Source of the DNA: Rhodoferax sediminis
Lineage (GTDB): Bacteria > Pseudomonadota > Gammaproteobacteria > Burkholderiales > Burkholderiaceae_C
DNA: 64,000 nucleotides
Direction: 5' to 3'
NCBI RefSeq assembly: GCF_006970865.1
Contig: NZ_CP035503.1
Location: 1,563,001-1,627,000, forward strand
Positions 39,001 through 46,669 of the stretch are shown one piece after another. The notes under the pieces are model-generated. The model was given only the letters and a program-made list of their open reading frames with translations. It ran no database searches and was not told the origin of the DNA. The first letter of the stretch is position 1, and every line of letters begins with the position of its first letter. The translations under genes were made by a program, and so were the position numbers.

Positions 39001-40486
39001 CGATGAAAACGCCAGTCGTCTCATTCCATTCCTTCACAGGATTGCCCGCGGTTGGCGTGTTGTCGATGCCATTGACGTCGAACGTCTTGGCGCCCACATA
39101 TTTCATTGGCGCACGCAATACGCCACCGTAGCGCCCCCCAGCGTTGTAGCTTGCGGTCTGGTCCATCAAGTAACCGAACGCCGCGAGCCTTAATTGGTCG
39201 CTGTATTTTTGAATGGCGCCCGAGGGCTTGTAGTTGCCATTTGGGTATTTCTTGCACAAACCATAGTCGCGCGAGTCTTGCAATACCCCGGAACTGTCCA
39301 CGTTGCATACCTGGACGCGCGAGTAGAAAAAGCCGTCAGTGTTCAATGTGCCTGAAGTCACGGTCGGCGACCATGCGCCCGAGTAGGGGCGTATATAGCA
39401 AGCCTTTACTATTCCGCTATAGGGATCGCCAAGAATGGAGTTATCGCAAAGCACACCGTTGGAAGCAGGAAAGACTCTCCATCGATTTGTACCCGAATTA
39501 TTTACACCATACCAAACCTCTTTCACACCTGAAAAACTACATTGAACCCCCTCTCCTGTGGTGCAAGCAGCGGCGTCACTTGGAAGAGCAGCGGTGCTGT
39601 CAGTGATGGTTCCAATTTGAGGGTTTGTGGCCGCGCCTCCCAATGTGTAGCCGCTTTGATCGCCACAATTGCCCACGTACGACGTGCCTGAACGGAAGTA
39701 AATCCGGTTGAGCGTATTGGCCACCCAGATGTCGTTACCTGCCGCGGCCGTCATCATTGCCGTGGGTACCGCGCCCCAGTATTTCCCGGCACCGCCACCG
39801 TTTTTTTGCAGCTGTTTGGCAGGAAAGTTGCTGCTGTTCCACATGCAGATGGGATCGCCATTCGGAAGTACCGCGCGCTGCAAAACGGTCAATGAGGGAG
39901 TATCAATGTAGCGATCACCACCGGTCAGCGCCAGCCGCAACATGTCGATGGCTGAGTTGGAGGCCCAGTTCAAAAAGTTGCCGCTAAAGGCGTTGTTGCA
40001 CATCCGGCTGGTCCTGGTGGGCTGCGTCGCATCGGGCACGCTCAGCGGATTGGCCGGCCCGCTGCGGTCGAAACGTTTGAAATCTGCCGTGGTCTGCGGT
40101 GCTACCGGTGTTTCGGTCGGCGCATTGTTGTATGTGTAGCAGCTTTCAGCGTCGTAGTAGCCAAGATACTCCTTGGTGTTGGAGTAGGTAGGGTCTATCG
40201 ATGTACTTGCGTTATTGTTGTCGGGGTCGACATACTGTGCCCCCACCGTCGGGTACTCCACCGACAGCGCCAGCGCCAGCGCAGGCTTGTCGCCGGTGGT
40301 GGTGGCATACAGCGGGTCGGCGGACAGGATGACGGGGGGTATGTTGGGCGGGGAGCCCTGACTGATCGCCACGAATGACACCGCTGCAATCACCGGAACC
40401 ATCAGCCACGGTACCCAGCGCCGACGCAGCCAGCGTGGTGGGGGGCGACTGATGAATCGCGAAATAGCGTGTGTACTCGTGTGCAT
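36020..40486 (-). CDS. pilY1: Type IV pilus tip adhesin / assembly protein PilY1
   Basis: About 1488 residues from the ATG at 40486 (GGGA site upstream). A signal-anchor (VPWLMVPVIAAVSFVAI) is followed by a long variable N-terminal part. The conserved PilY1 beta-propeller lies in the C-terminal half (TPAVFVGANDGMFHAFHAKT, and TVLVSGTGGGGQGVFALDVT). It primes pilus assembly and acts in adhesion and surface sensing. The gene follows pilX and overlaps pilE. Its N-terminal half uses more A+T-rich codons, for example 39400-39600. Confidence 0.93.
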   Translation of the reverse strand: MHTSTHAISRFISRPPPRWLRRRWVPWLMVPVIAAVSFVAISQGSPPNIPPVILSADPLYATTTGDKPALALALSVEYPTVGAQYVDPDNNNASTSIDPTYSNTKEYLGYYDAESCYTYNNAPTETPVAPQTTADFKRFDRSGPANPLSVPDATQPTRTSRMCNNAFSGNFLNWASNSAIDMLRLALTGGDRYIDTPSLTVLQRAVLPNGDPICMWNSSNFPAKQLQKNGGGAGKYWGAVPTAMMTAAAGNDIWVANTLNRIYFRSGTSYVGNCGDQSGYTLGGAATNPQIGTITDSTAALPSDAAACTTGEGVQCSFSGVKEVWYGVNNSGTNRWRVFPASNGVLCDNSILGDPYSGIVKACYIRPYSGAWSPTVTSGTLNTDGFFYSRVQVCNVDSSGVLQDSRDYGLCKKYPNGNYKPSGAIQKYSDQLRLAAFGYLMDQTASYNAGGRYGGVLRAPMKYVGAKTFDVNGIDNTPTAGNPVKEWNETTGVFIVNPAGDATHGKSGVITYLNQFGRTGPIAGRYKIYDPVGELHYEALRYLQGLQPSPDAVSNIQPAMYDGFPVTTTWTDPYGDGRSNTSDYSCLKSNIVVIGDINTHDGNRLPAANTANNIPDINYWRGIVQSFEKNSSTTYTDGQGTSRTTGNPNGGNGSVPGNSQTSQIMGSAYWAHTHDIRGTNWTDTGGLARQRPGLRVKTFTFDVNEYGGSSKAANRQISNQLFMAAKYGGFETDPSNLGKAPYNTFGNPFKKQDGTNDNNVWQDPARPGEASTYYLQSNARGVLNAFDSIFSRASTAARSIAGGAIQSKNLTQAGDTIYQGTFDTSDWSGDLLAIPVSVSTSNVVTISNSTTWTASAQLAALTSPATSRNIVVGNEGATAYPVATSFSWGTIESSLQAALNKPAPASASDGLGQDRLNYLRGDRSKESTVFRKRNKLLGDVINSGVVYSGVPATNIVSSTYASFYAANAGRTPAVFVGANDGMFHAFHAKTGDELFAYIPSWLGPKLSALTNPAYVNNHQSYVDGPPVVAEAQVGSAGTAADWKTVLVSGTGGGGQGVFALDVTNPAAFTASNVMWEFTHADDPDMGNVTGRPQILKLRTSAANVTPATYKWFAVVGSGVNNYVADSAGVFSATGNPALFLLDLGKPAGTAWTLGTNYYKISLPVHSTLSLAAGTYPGRATGLINFRAALGSAREVTQIFMGDLHGNLWKLDFSMAGVADWSINKLSPFSRGSVPVASPLFVARDASGNIQPITMAPSIVYGPVQDSGAITSYVTFGTGKYLEVSDRTSPALQTVYMVYDNGSAKNDTSPAGLSAINGRGRLQAGTANVATGVVTVPAFTLGRAASNTDTTQRSGWYFDFPTSGERQISSSTVVGNSIVFGSLIPIASVGSCSAAGGGNQYTVNIASGSGTAVSSSVGIMGEPLVAEVSGATAYSTSDSTGRRIKTVTNQVIQQGSIGLSLGGTATTQVVAGRLSWRQINNYQDLKNAP

Positions 40487-40502
40487 GGCGTCGTTCCCGT
40501 CA

Positions 40503-41126
40503 CTAGTTTCGATAAAGCGTTTGCAGCACGGCCTGAATGTCGGCGCGCGGTCCAAATCCCATGGCGGTTACCCGGTATAAAAAAGTGGGATTGGATCTGT
40601 CACCGACAAGATCGGGCACCAGCTCGATGATGTAGCGGGGCGCCATGGCAGGCTGAATGCCCGGTGCGCCTGCGGCGAAGGCGCGGCCGGTGAATGTGCC
40701 GAACTGCGTCGTTGCGGCACCGGAGCCGGTGGCCGTGAAGTCTGCTGTGAGCCACGCCGGCTTGCCTGCCGTTCCCGAATTGCACAGACCGACTGAATTG
40801 CCCGATGTGCCGCATCCGTCGATAAACGGGGTTGAATTTTTCCCGTCGAACAGGCTTTGGCGTACGGTGGGGGTGGCGGGCCGCGGCGACGGGTGGATAT
40901 CGAATTCCGCATCCATCAATGCCGCTTCAGCGGCCTGCCAGGCCACCTGCAGATCACGGTCATTGCGGGCGCCACGTTCGCTCATCAGGGCAATTTGGGC
41001 ACTGCCGATGCCCAGCACGGATACCACAATCAGGATCAGCATGACGATGATCAGCGAAGCACCGCGTTGTGCGCGGTGGCGCAGCGTGGGCAAAGAGGGG
41101 GTAGGCATCATCAAGTTTCCTGACAT
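40503..41126 (-). CDS. pilX: Type IV pilus assembly protein PilX
   Basis: About 207 residues from the Met at 41126. Prepilin-like region RHRAQRGASLIIVMLILIVV, where the usual Phe-Thr is replaced by Ala-Ser as is common in PilX. It then has the conserved AWQAAEAALMDAE pattern. Minor pilin working with PilV, PilW and PilY1. Confidence 0.88.
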   Translation of the reverse strand: MSGNLMMPTPSLPTLRHRAQRGASLIIVMLILIVVSVLGIGSAQIALMSERGARNDRDLQVAWQAAEAALMDAEFDIHPSPRPATPTVRQSLFDGKNSTPFIDGCGTSGNSVGLCNSGTAGKPAWLTADFTATGSGAATTQFGTFTGRAFAAGAPGIQPAMAPRYIIELVPDLVGDRSNPTFLYRVTAMGFGPRADIQAVLQTLYRN

Positions 41127-41127
41127 G

Positions 41128-42153
41128 TCAGAGACCCTGGTCATTGCGCAGATGCACCGTGAAAGTAATCACCTGACGCAGGCGACCATCCACGGCCGGT
41201 GTGAAGACGGTGCCCGGGTCGCTGGCAGACGACATGGCGGAGCCGGCAAGCCCGGTCGTTGAAGACTTTGCCGCACCGAAGGGGTAGAAGGTTTGCGCGG
41301 TCTTTTCCTGCGCCGAGTTTGGCGGGCCGCGCAGGACCATGCCAATACGCAGACTGCGAACGCGGCGCCAGTTGGCGTTGGTTCCAACCGGGTCGCCGGC
41401 CACCGTCAACTGGTCGGCGCGAAGGTAGCGGTCGGGTACGCCATCGGCTGCGGCGGCAGGCGGGACGCCAGCGGTCACGCCATCCACGCCGTAGAGCACC
41501 TGGAAGTTCTCCACGCCTTGAACAATGGGTTGAGTTGAGAACTCTCCTTTGGCTGGGTTCAAGGAACTGCACATCAACGAAGGCTCGCCCTGACTCAGCG
41601 CGACGTGGATGATACTGACCATGCGGTCGTACTTGCCATAAGTGACGGGATCCCGTGAATATCCGGAACAGTCGATCATGGATTTGTCAGATTTTCCGGA
41701 ACCCGGGAAAGTCTCGCCAGTCCGATAGCGCAGGATCAGGATGTCACTCCCGTAACCATCTGCCCCGGCTACGCGTGAGGTGGGCGGGGAATTCAATGGG
41801 TCCGTACCCGTGGCGAGCAATGCGTTGTTGAATCCGTTGATGTTCGGATCCGGGTTGGTTGGCATGCCTGCCGTTGCTGGAGCCGGCGTGGCCGTGTACG
41901 GCAGATAGGGCAGGTCCAGGTAACCGGTTTGCACCGCAACGCGTTGAATCAGGTCAGCGGCGAAACGCCCGTTGTCCCGCAATTGCGAGGCGGCGTCGAC
42001 TGTGTTGAACCCCTGCCGGGTGACGATCAGGGCAGCGACCGCCGCCAGCGCGATCAGGATGCTGATGGTCAATGCCACCAGCAATTCGATCATCGTCAAG
42101 CCGCGCTGCCGGAACATGGAGGAGGTCAAACGTCTGACAGGGATTGGAGTCAT
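41128..42153 (-). CDS. pilW: Type IV pilus assembly protein PilW
   Basis: 341 residues. Prepilin segment RQRGLTMIELLVALTISILI, followed by the large PilW globular domain (DNGRFAADLIQRVAVQTGY). It bridges minor pilins at the pilus tip. The start overlaps pilV by 4 bases. Confidence 0.9.
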   Translation of the reverse strand: MTPIPVRRLTSSMFRQRGLTMIELLVALTISILIALAAVAALIVTRQGFNTVDAASQLRDNGRFAADLIQRVAVQTGYLDLPYLPYTATPAPATAGMPTNPDPNINGFNNALLATGTDPLNSPPTSRVAGADGYGSDILILRYRTGETFPGSGKSDKSMIDCSGYSRDPVTYGKYDRMVSIIHVALSQGEPSLMCSSLNPAKGEFSTQPIVQGVENFQVLYGVDGVTAGVPPAAAADGVPDRYLRADQLTVAGDPVGTNANWRRVRSLRIGMVLRGPPNSAQEKTAQTFYPFGAAKSSTTGLAGSAMSSASDPGTVFTPAVDGRLRQVITFTVHLRNDQGL

Positions 42154-42773
42154 GTGTCACTCCCACTTCCAGCCGTGACAGGAAACACGATCGACGGGGC
42201 CTTCGCCCGCTCCAGAGCGGCATTGCCTGACTGTGATCGGTCTGTGGAGCCGCGGGTCCAGCCTATCTTGACCATAACAATGCCGCCCGCGCCAGCGCCC
42301 GCGTTGTTGCATCCCCATTGCGGCACGCCGCCGCCATCAAAGGGGGCCGAGTCGAAACAGACGCTGACACGCGCGCCGGGGAGTTGCGCGTCAACGCGGG
42401 CGAGCCATTCCGTCATTTGTGCGTTGGCAATGGCGGTCTGGTCCGCGCAAGGTGTCGTACTGGTTGCGACATTGAGGCAATACGATGGGGTGGTCGCCAC
42501 TAACGGGCTGGTGGCAAAGGATCCCAAATAGGGGTTCGTCGCACCGATCCCAACTTCCTTGTTGCCCCGGATCATCTCGGCCAGTTCGCGCGCCAGAATC
42601 GCCGCAGATGACTGAAGGCGGGCCTCCCGGTTCGCCTGCAATGCCGCAGACTGCATGCCGACCATTCCCAGCAGACCAAATGACAGAACGATGATGGAAA
42701 TCAACACCTCGATGAGCGAAAAACCAAGTTGATTTCTCCAGCGCCGAGGGTTTTGGGTACGGCTGCATGGCAT
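42150..42773 (-). CDS. pilV: Type IV pilus modification protein PilV
   Basis: 207 residues. Leader MPCSRTQNPRRWRNQLG with cleavage before FSLIEVLISIIVLSFGLLG; LGMVGMQSAALQANREA is characteristic of PilV. First gene of the minor pilin operon; the 228-base gap upstream is A+T-richer than its surroundings and presumably holds the promoter, but no clear boxes could be assigned. Confidence 0.9.
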   Translation of the reverse strand: MPCSRTQNPRRWRNQLGFSLIEVLISIIVLSFGLLGMVGMQSAALQANREARLQSSAAILARELAEMIRGNKEVGIGATNPYLGSFATSPLVATTPSYCLNVATSTTPCADQTAIANAQMTEWLARVDAQLPGARVSVCFDSAPFDGGGVPQWGCNNAGAGAGGIVMVKIGWTRGSTDRSQSGNAALERAKAPSIVFPVTAGSGSDT

Positions 42774-43001
42774 CTCTTTTCTCCCATTTCTTGCAGGGCA
42801 ACCAGTGGTTTTTGCCCATGGTTAAATTTTTCAAAGCCACGCTGATGGGCTTTTGTTTGCGTATGGTTACATATATTTACGCATTTTTCTTGGATCTATC
42901 TATTGGTCAGATAAGCGGCATTAATAGACCGACAAGCGGTAGCCCGCAGGGATTTTTATGGGAAGCGAAGGGAATTTGGCGAGGCGATGGCAGCGGTAAA
43001 C

Positions 43002-43451
43002 CTACCGCCGCACCTCGTCAACGAGTGTCTTGAACTCGTCGATATCTTCAAAGCTGCGGTACACGCTGGCGAACCGTACGTACGCCACCTTGTCGAGCTT
43101 TTTGAGTTCGCGCATCACCAGCTCGCCGATGCGGTGGGACGGGATCTCGCGCAGGCCCAGACCGAGCAGCTTTTCCTCGATGCGTTCGATGGCGCCGTCG
43201 ATCTGCTCGGTGCTGACCGGGCGCTTACGCAGCGCCAGGTTCATGGAGGCGCGCAGCTTGGCGCGCTCGAACTCGATGCGGCGCCCGTCTTTCTTGACGA
43301 CGGCTGGAAAGCTCACGTCGGGCCGCTCATAGGTGGTGAAGCGCTTTTCGCAGGCGGCGCACTGGCGCCGTCGGCGGATGAAGTCCGCGTCCTCCGAGAT
43401 CCGGGTTTCAACAACCTGGGTGTCGGTGTGACCGCAGAAGGGGCATTTCAT
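43002..43451 (-). CDS. nrdR: Transcriptional repressor NrdR
   Basis: 149 residues from the Met at 43451. The zinc ribbon is [17 protein letters not shown] with [13 protein letters not shown]. The ATP-cone begins near [17 protein letters not shown]. It represses ribonucleotide reductase genes according to ATP/dATP. It follows glyA at a distance of about 100 bases with a family B repeat between. Confidence 0.96.
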   Translation of the reverse strand: MKCPFCGHTDTQVVETRISEDADFIRRRRQCAACEKRFTTYERPDVSFPAVVKKDGRRIEFERAKLRASMNLALRKRPVSTEQIDGAIERIEEKLLGLGLREIPSHRIGELVMRELKKLDKVAYVRFASVYRSFEDIDEFKTLVDEVRR

Positions 43452-43502
43452 ACCGAGAACAGGTGGCGGTAATTTTCCGCCGGGCCGCCCCAAGGAAAAT
43501 TG

Positions 43503-43550
43503 GCCCCCCCGGGGGGCAGCGCATTACACGAAGTGAAAAGCGTGGGGGCC
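43503..43550 (+). repeat. Repeat family B, copy 2
   Basis: GCCCCCC/CGGGGGGC stem followed by AGCGCATTACACGAAGTGAA and AAGCGTGGGGGCC, matching copy 1 at 6404-6453 at most positions. It lies between the nrdR start and the glyA stop. Confidence 0.75.
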
Positions 43551-43558
43551 GACATTCT

Positions 43559-44803
43559 TTAGCCGTAGACAGGAAAGCGGCGGGTCAGCACATTGACCTT
43601 GGCGCGCACGGCCTCGATGTTGGCGGCGTCGCGCGGGTTGTCCAGCACGTCGGCAATCAGGTGCGCGGTGGCGCGAGCTTCTTCATCCTTGAAGCCGCGC
43701 GTGGTCATGGCCGGGGTGCCGATGCGCACGCCGCTGGTCACCATGGGTTTTTCGGGGTCGTTCGGGATGGCGTTCTTGTTGATGGTCATGTGGGCGCTGC
43801 CCAGCACGGCCTCGGCTTCCTTGCCGGTGATACCCTTGGCGCGCAGGTCGACCAGCATCAGGTGGCTCTCGGTGCGGCCGCTGACGATGCGCAGGCCGCG
43901 CGATACCAGCGTTTCGGCGACGATGCTGGCATTTGTCAGTACTTGCTGCTGATAAGTCTTGAATTCCGGCATCAAGGCCTCCTTGAAGGCCACTGCCTTG
44001 GCCGCGATCACGTGCATCAGCGGGCCGCCCTGCAGGCCCGGGAAGATGGCGCTGTTGATGGCCTTTTCGTGCTGGGCGCGCATCAAAATGACGCCGCCGC
44101 GCGGGCCGCGCAGGCTCTTGTGGGTGGTGGAGGTCACCACGTCGGCGTGCGGCACCGGATTCGGATAGATGCCGGCGGCAATCAGGCCGGCGTAGTGCGC
44201 CATGTCGACCATGAAGATTGCTCCCACGTCTTTCGCCACCTTGGCAAAGCGTGCAAAATCAATAGCAAGAGAATAAGCACTGGCACCGGCTATGATCAGC
44301 TTTGGTTTGGATTCGTGGGCCTTGCGTTCCATCGCGTCGTAGTCGATTTCTTCGCGCTCGTTGAGGCCGTAGCTCACCACGTTGAACCACTTGCCGCTCA
44401 TGTTGAGCGCCATGCCGTGCGTCAGGTGGCCTCCTTCGGCCAGGCTCATGCCCATGATGGTGTCGCCAGGCTTCAAGAAGGCCAGAAACACCGCTTCGTT
44501 GGCCTGCGCGCCAGAATGCGCCTGCACGTTGGCCGCCTCGGCGCCGAAGATCTGCTTGATGCGGTCGATGGCCAGCCGCTCGGCCACATCCACGTATTCG
44601 CAGCCGCCGTAATAGCGCTTGCCCGGATAGCCTTCGGCGTATTTGTTGGTGAGCTGCGTGCCCTGTGCGGCCATGACGGCGGGCGAGGCGTAGTTCTCGG
44701 AGGCGATCAGCTCGATGTGCTGTTCCTGGCGCGCGTTCTCGGCCAGGATGGCGGCCCACAACTCGGGGTCGGTTTGTTCAACGAGGATATTGCGGTGGTA
44801 CAT
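43559..44803 (-). CDS. glyA: Serine hydroxymethyltransferase
   Basis: 414 residues. The PLP-binding lysine is in [18 protein letters not shown]; other landmarks are [14 protein letters not shown] and [14 protein letters not shown]. It converts serine and tetrahydrofolate to glycine and methylene-THF. A patch with rare A+T-rich codons (ATA, TCT, CTT) at 44250-44304 coincides with a weak family A copy. Confidence 0.97.
   Translation of the reverse strand: MYHRNILVEQTDPELWAAILAENARQEQHIELIASENYASPAVMAAQGTQLTNKYAEGYPGKRYYGGCEYVDVAERLAIDRIKQIFGAEAANVQAHSGAQANEAVFLAFLKPGDTIMGMSLAEGGHLTHGMALNMSGKWFNVVSYGLNEREEIDYDAMERKAHESKPKLIIAGASAYSLAIDFARFAKVAKDVGAIFMVDMAHYAGLIAAGIYPNPVPHADVVTSTTHKSLRGPRGGVILMRAQHEKAINSAIFPGLQGGPLMHVIAAKAVAFKEALMPEFKTYQQQVLTNASIVAETLVSRGLRIVSGRTESHLMLVDLRAKGITGKEAEAVLGSAHMTINKNAIPNDPEKPMVTSGVRIGTPAMTTRGFKDEEARATAHLIADVLDNPRDAANIEAVRAKVNVLTRRFPVYG
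44250..44304 (+). repeat. 55-bp repeat family A, weak copy inside glyA
   Basis: ATAGC at positions 13-17 and GGCTA at 39-43 of the 55-base frame, with the first block missing. The protein there ([15 protein letters not shown]) is conserved GlyA sequence with no visible extra residues. Confidence 0.3.
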
Positions 44804-45009
44804 GGCAGTCCTTAAAGACGAGGTTCCCTGTCATTGCGTGAATGAAACAAGGGCTGCCCAGGCGAACGGCTGAACGCCGTTGTCAAAAGACGCGGGCGGT
44901 ACGCTTCCCGGTGGTGTCCCACGTCAGCGCCAGCGGCCCTGTTTGGGCGCCGCGCCTATCGCCAGTCGCGTACAGCGTGAGTGTAGCTGACTGGCATGGT
45001 GTCCGCGCG

Positions 45010-45834
45010 TCAGTTGCCCGGGGCGCCGGTTGAATGGGATGGCGACAGCATCGCGACTTTTTCGTCCCCGCCCGCTACCAGCTTGGGCGTTGCCGCCGGG
45101 GCGCGCTCAACGGGAATGGAGTGGCCCGTCGCCACCTTGTACAACCTGGCCCGTTCGGCCATCACTTTGCCGGCGTAGCCGCCATCGTCCTGGATGTTGG
45201 CGGCGCCCACATAGTATTTCAGCCCGGCCTGCACCGAGCCCGCGCGCGCGATGCAATCCTGCAGGACCTTCACGCCGACGCGCAGGTTGGTCACCGGGTC
45301 GAAGGCGGCCAGCATGCCGCCAAAGCCCTCGTATTTGTCGGAGTGCACCTTGGTCATGACCTGCATCAGCCCCTGCGCGCCCACCGCACTCTGGGCAAAC
45401 GGGTTGAAGCCCGACTCAATCGCCATCACGGCCAGAATCAGCGTCGGGTCGAGCTTGGTACGGGCGCCGATTTGATACGCCTCCGCCACCAGCGCGCTCA
45501 CGGGTTCGGGCGCGACATGGTATTTTTTGCTCAGCCAATAGGCCACCGCAGCCTGCTGCTTGGGCAGGTCTTTCGGGTCGGTGGCGGTAGCCCGATCCAC
45601 CGCGTCGGGTTCGACCTCGATGTCGGCCGAGACGATCTGACGTGATTGCAGCCAGCCGGTGAGTTTCTCTTCGCCGACCTGGCGCAGGTCGGGTCGTGCC
45701 GCCAGGGTGATCACGAAGAACACCAGGGCCACGCCCAGGAGGGCCAGGCCGTTGTGGGTGATTTCAAAAAAACCGTCAGCCACATCGGATGCGAAGACTC
45801 GCAGGCCTTTGGCTGACTGTGTTAGCGCTGTCAT
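45010..45834 (-). CDS. Lytic transglycosylase (SLT domain), membrane-anchored
   Basis: 274 residues. An N-terminal helix (GLALLGVALVFFVITLAA) anchors it to the inner membrane. The SLT domain has the catalytic Glu in LAVMAIESGFNPFAQSAVGA and the GLMQVM motif. It cleaves peptidoglycan between MurNAc and GlcNAc. It stands alone between glyA and a long non-coding gap. Confidence 0.9.
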   Translation of the reverse strand: MTALTQSAKGLRVFASDVADGFFEITHNGLALLGVALVFFVITLAARPDLRQVGEEKLTGWLQSRQIVSADIEVEPDAVDRATATDPKDLPKQQAAVAYWLSKKYHVAPEPVSALVAEAYQIGARTKLDPTLILAVMAIESGFNPFAQSAVGAQGLMQVMTKVHSDKYEGFGGMLAAFDPVTNLRVGVKVLQDCIARAGSVQAGLKYYVGAANIQDDGGYAGKVMAERARLYKVATGHSIPVERAPAATPKLVAGGDEKVAMLSPSHSTGAPGN

Positions 45835-46008
45835 AGCTCTTCCTTTCTACGCGGGGGCTGCGGCGCCATGCTGGAGTGCAGCACGACAAGCAGGGCTCCT
45901 CGTTTGGATTGGTACGCCATCGGATTCACGCGGAGTCATCGAGACTATGGCGGTGGATCGACTTAGCCGGGGTCGGCAGCGATTACGGGTTATCCCTAGA
46001 TATTCCCA

Positions 46009-46023
46009 AGAATTCCGAATTCT
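46009..46023. promoter_or_regulatory. Palindrome in the lytic transglycosylase upstream gap
   Basis: AGAATTC C GAATTCT, a perfect 15-base palindrome inside the A+T-rich patch, flanked by CCTAGA and CTAGG. It could be a regulator site; no protein can be named. Confidence 0.35.
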
Positions 46024-46188
46024 AGGTTCACCTTAAATACTTGGTCAAGCATAAAAGCTAGGGTGATTGCTCAAATTTAGATCTATAGAGCATGTATATA
46101 CGTACAGTTTTGATGCAAAACAAGGCTGAATCGGGGGCCTGGGTGGCCCGGCAGATCCGCCTCGCGCTCGCCCGCCCGGTTGGCGCAT

Positions 46189-46243
46189 GCTCCTCAAACG
46201 ATAGCTGTCCATCCGCTTTTCAGGCCCGCTGGCGGGCGCGCTG
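46189..46243 (+). repeat. 55-bp repeat family A, weak intergenic copy
   Basis: GCTCC, 7 bases, ATAGC, with CCGCTGGCG in the third block. Only the left half is convincing. Confidence 0.35.
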
Positions 46244-46386
46244 GCTGAATGCTTCTTGACGCGGCCGGGTCAGGCGGGGGAGGTACGGGCCGCGGCGGGG
46301 CGGCCTTTGGTTGCGGCCCATCATGGCGGGCCACAATTTTTTGAAAATCTTCCAATCGCGCGCTCCCCGCTCATTGAAAATCCGAT

Positions 46387-46415
46387 TTGCAATTTCGCCA
46401 GGCGATGACTAAGGT
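46387..46415 (+). promoter_or_regulatory. Promoter of the structured RNA
   Basis: TTGCAA (46387-46392), a 17-base spacer, and TAAGGT (46410-46415). The predicted start, 6-7 bases on, falls on the first G of the closing stem at 46421. Confidence 0.6.
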
Positions 46416-46420
46416 AACAA

Positions 46421-46591
46421 GGCCTGAGCAATTGGGCAATCGCCGGTAGGAGCCAGTCCCCGCTGAAAGGTGGGCTGACGAAGCAGCCCCGGCTTATTAT
46501 GGAAGCAATCCATTGCTTCCTACGCAGTGCGGGACTTCAATCTCCCACCTGCGAACCGAGACGGCACTGGCCTTTTGGCTGCCGTCAGGCC
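46421..46591 (+). ncRNA. ssrS: Candidate 6S RNA
   Basis: About 171 bases folding as a long rod. GGCCTGA (46421) pairs with TCAGGCC (46585) and GCCAGT (46452) with ACTGGC (46566). An open region of about 10-15 bases on each side follows, then AGGTGGG (46468) pairs with CCCACCT (46544) and a 9-bp apical hairpin closes the end (46501-46520). A closing stem, large central bubble and terminal stem-loop are the 6S layout. GCCAGTCCCC at 46452-46461 matches the conserved GCCAGUCCCC of E. coli 6S RNA. A promoter precedes it and a terminator follows. An unknown riboswitch or leader is the alternative. Confidence 0.58.
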
Positions 46592-46636
46592 CGGTTGGAT
46601 CTGCTGCAGGCAGATCCTCCGGGCTTTCTCATTTTT
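46589..46636 (+). terminator. Intrinsic terminator after the structured RNA
   Basis: GCCCGG..GGATCTGC, loop TGCAG, GCAGATCC.CCGGGC, followed by CTTTCTCATTTTT. The stem is 14 bp with one interruption. It ends 34 bases before the DUF748 start, so it either ends an independent RNA or attenuates that gene. Confidence 0.8.
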
Positions 46637-46669
46637 GCCTCGGCCTAATGCGTTGAATAAACTCGGGGC

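Larger units (their letters stand above)
45835..46420. other. Long non-coding gap upstream of the structured RNA
   Basis: No credible gene on either strand. 45985-46120 is strikingly A+T-rich for this genome and contains the palindrome at 46009-46023. 46130-46330 is very G+C-rich with several runs of CCCG/CGGG, plus a weak family A copy (46189). The promoter of the RNA is at its end. Confidence 0.6.

Noticed and set aside
46421..46636. RNase P RNA, tmRNA, SRP RNA, c-di-GMP, cobalamin, TPP or glycine riboswitch
   Set aside because: None of the conserved cores I know for these (for example GAGGAAAGUCCGGGCUCC of RNase P) is present. The rod with central bubble and GCCAGTCCCC favours 6S RNA.
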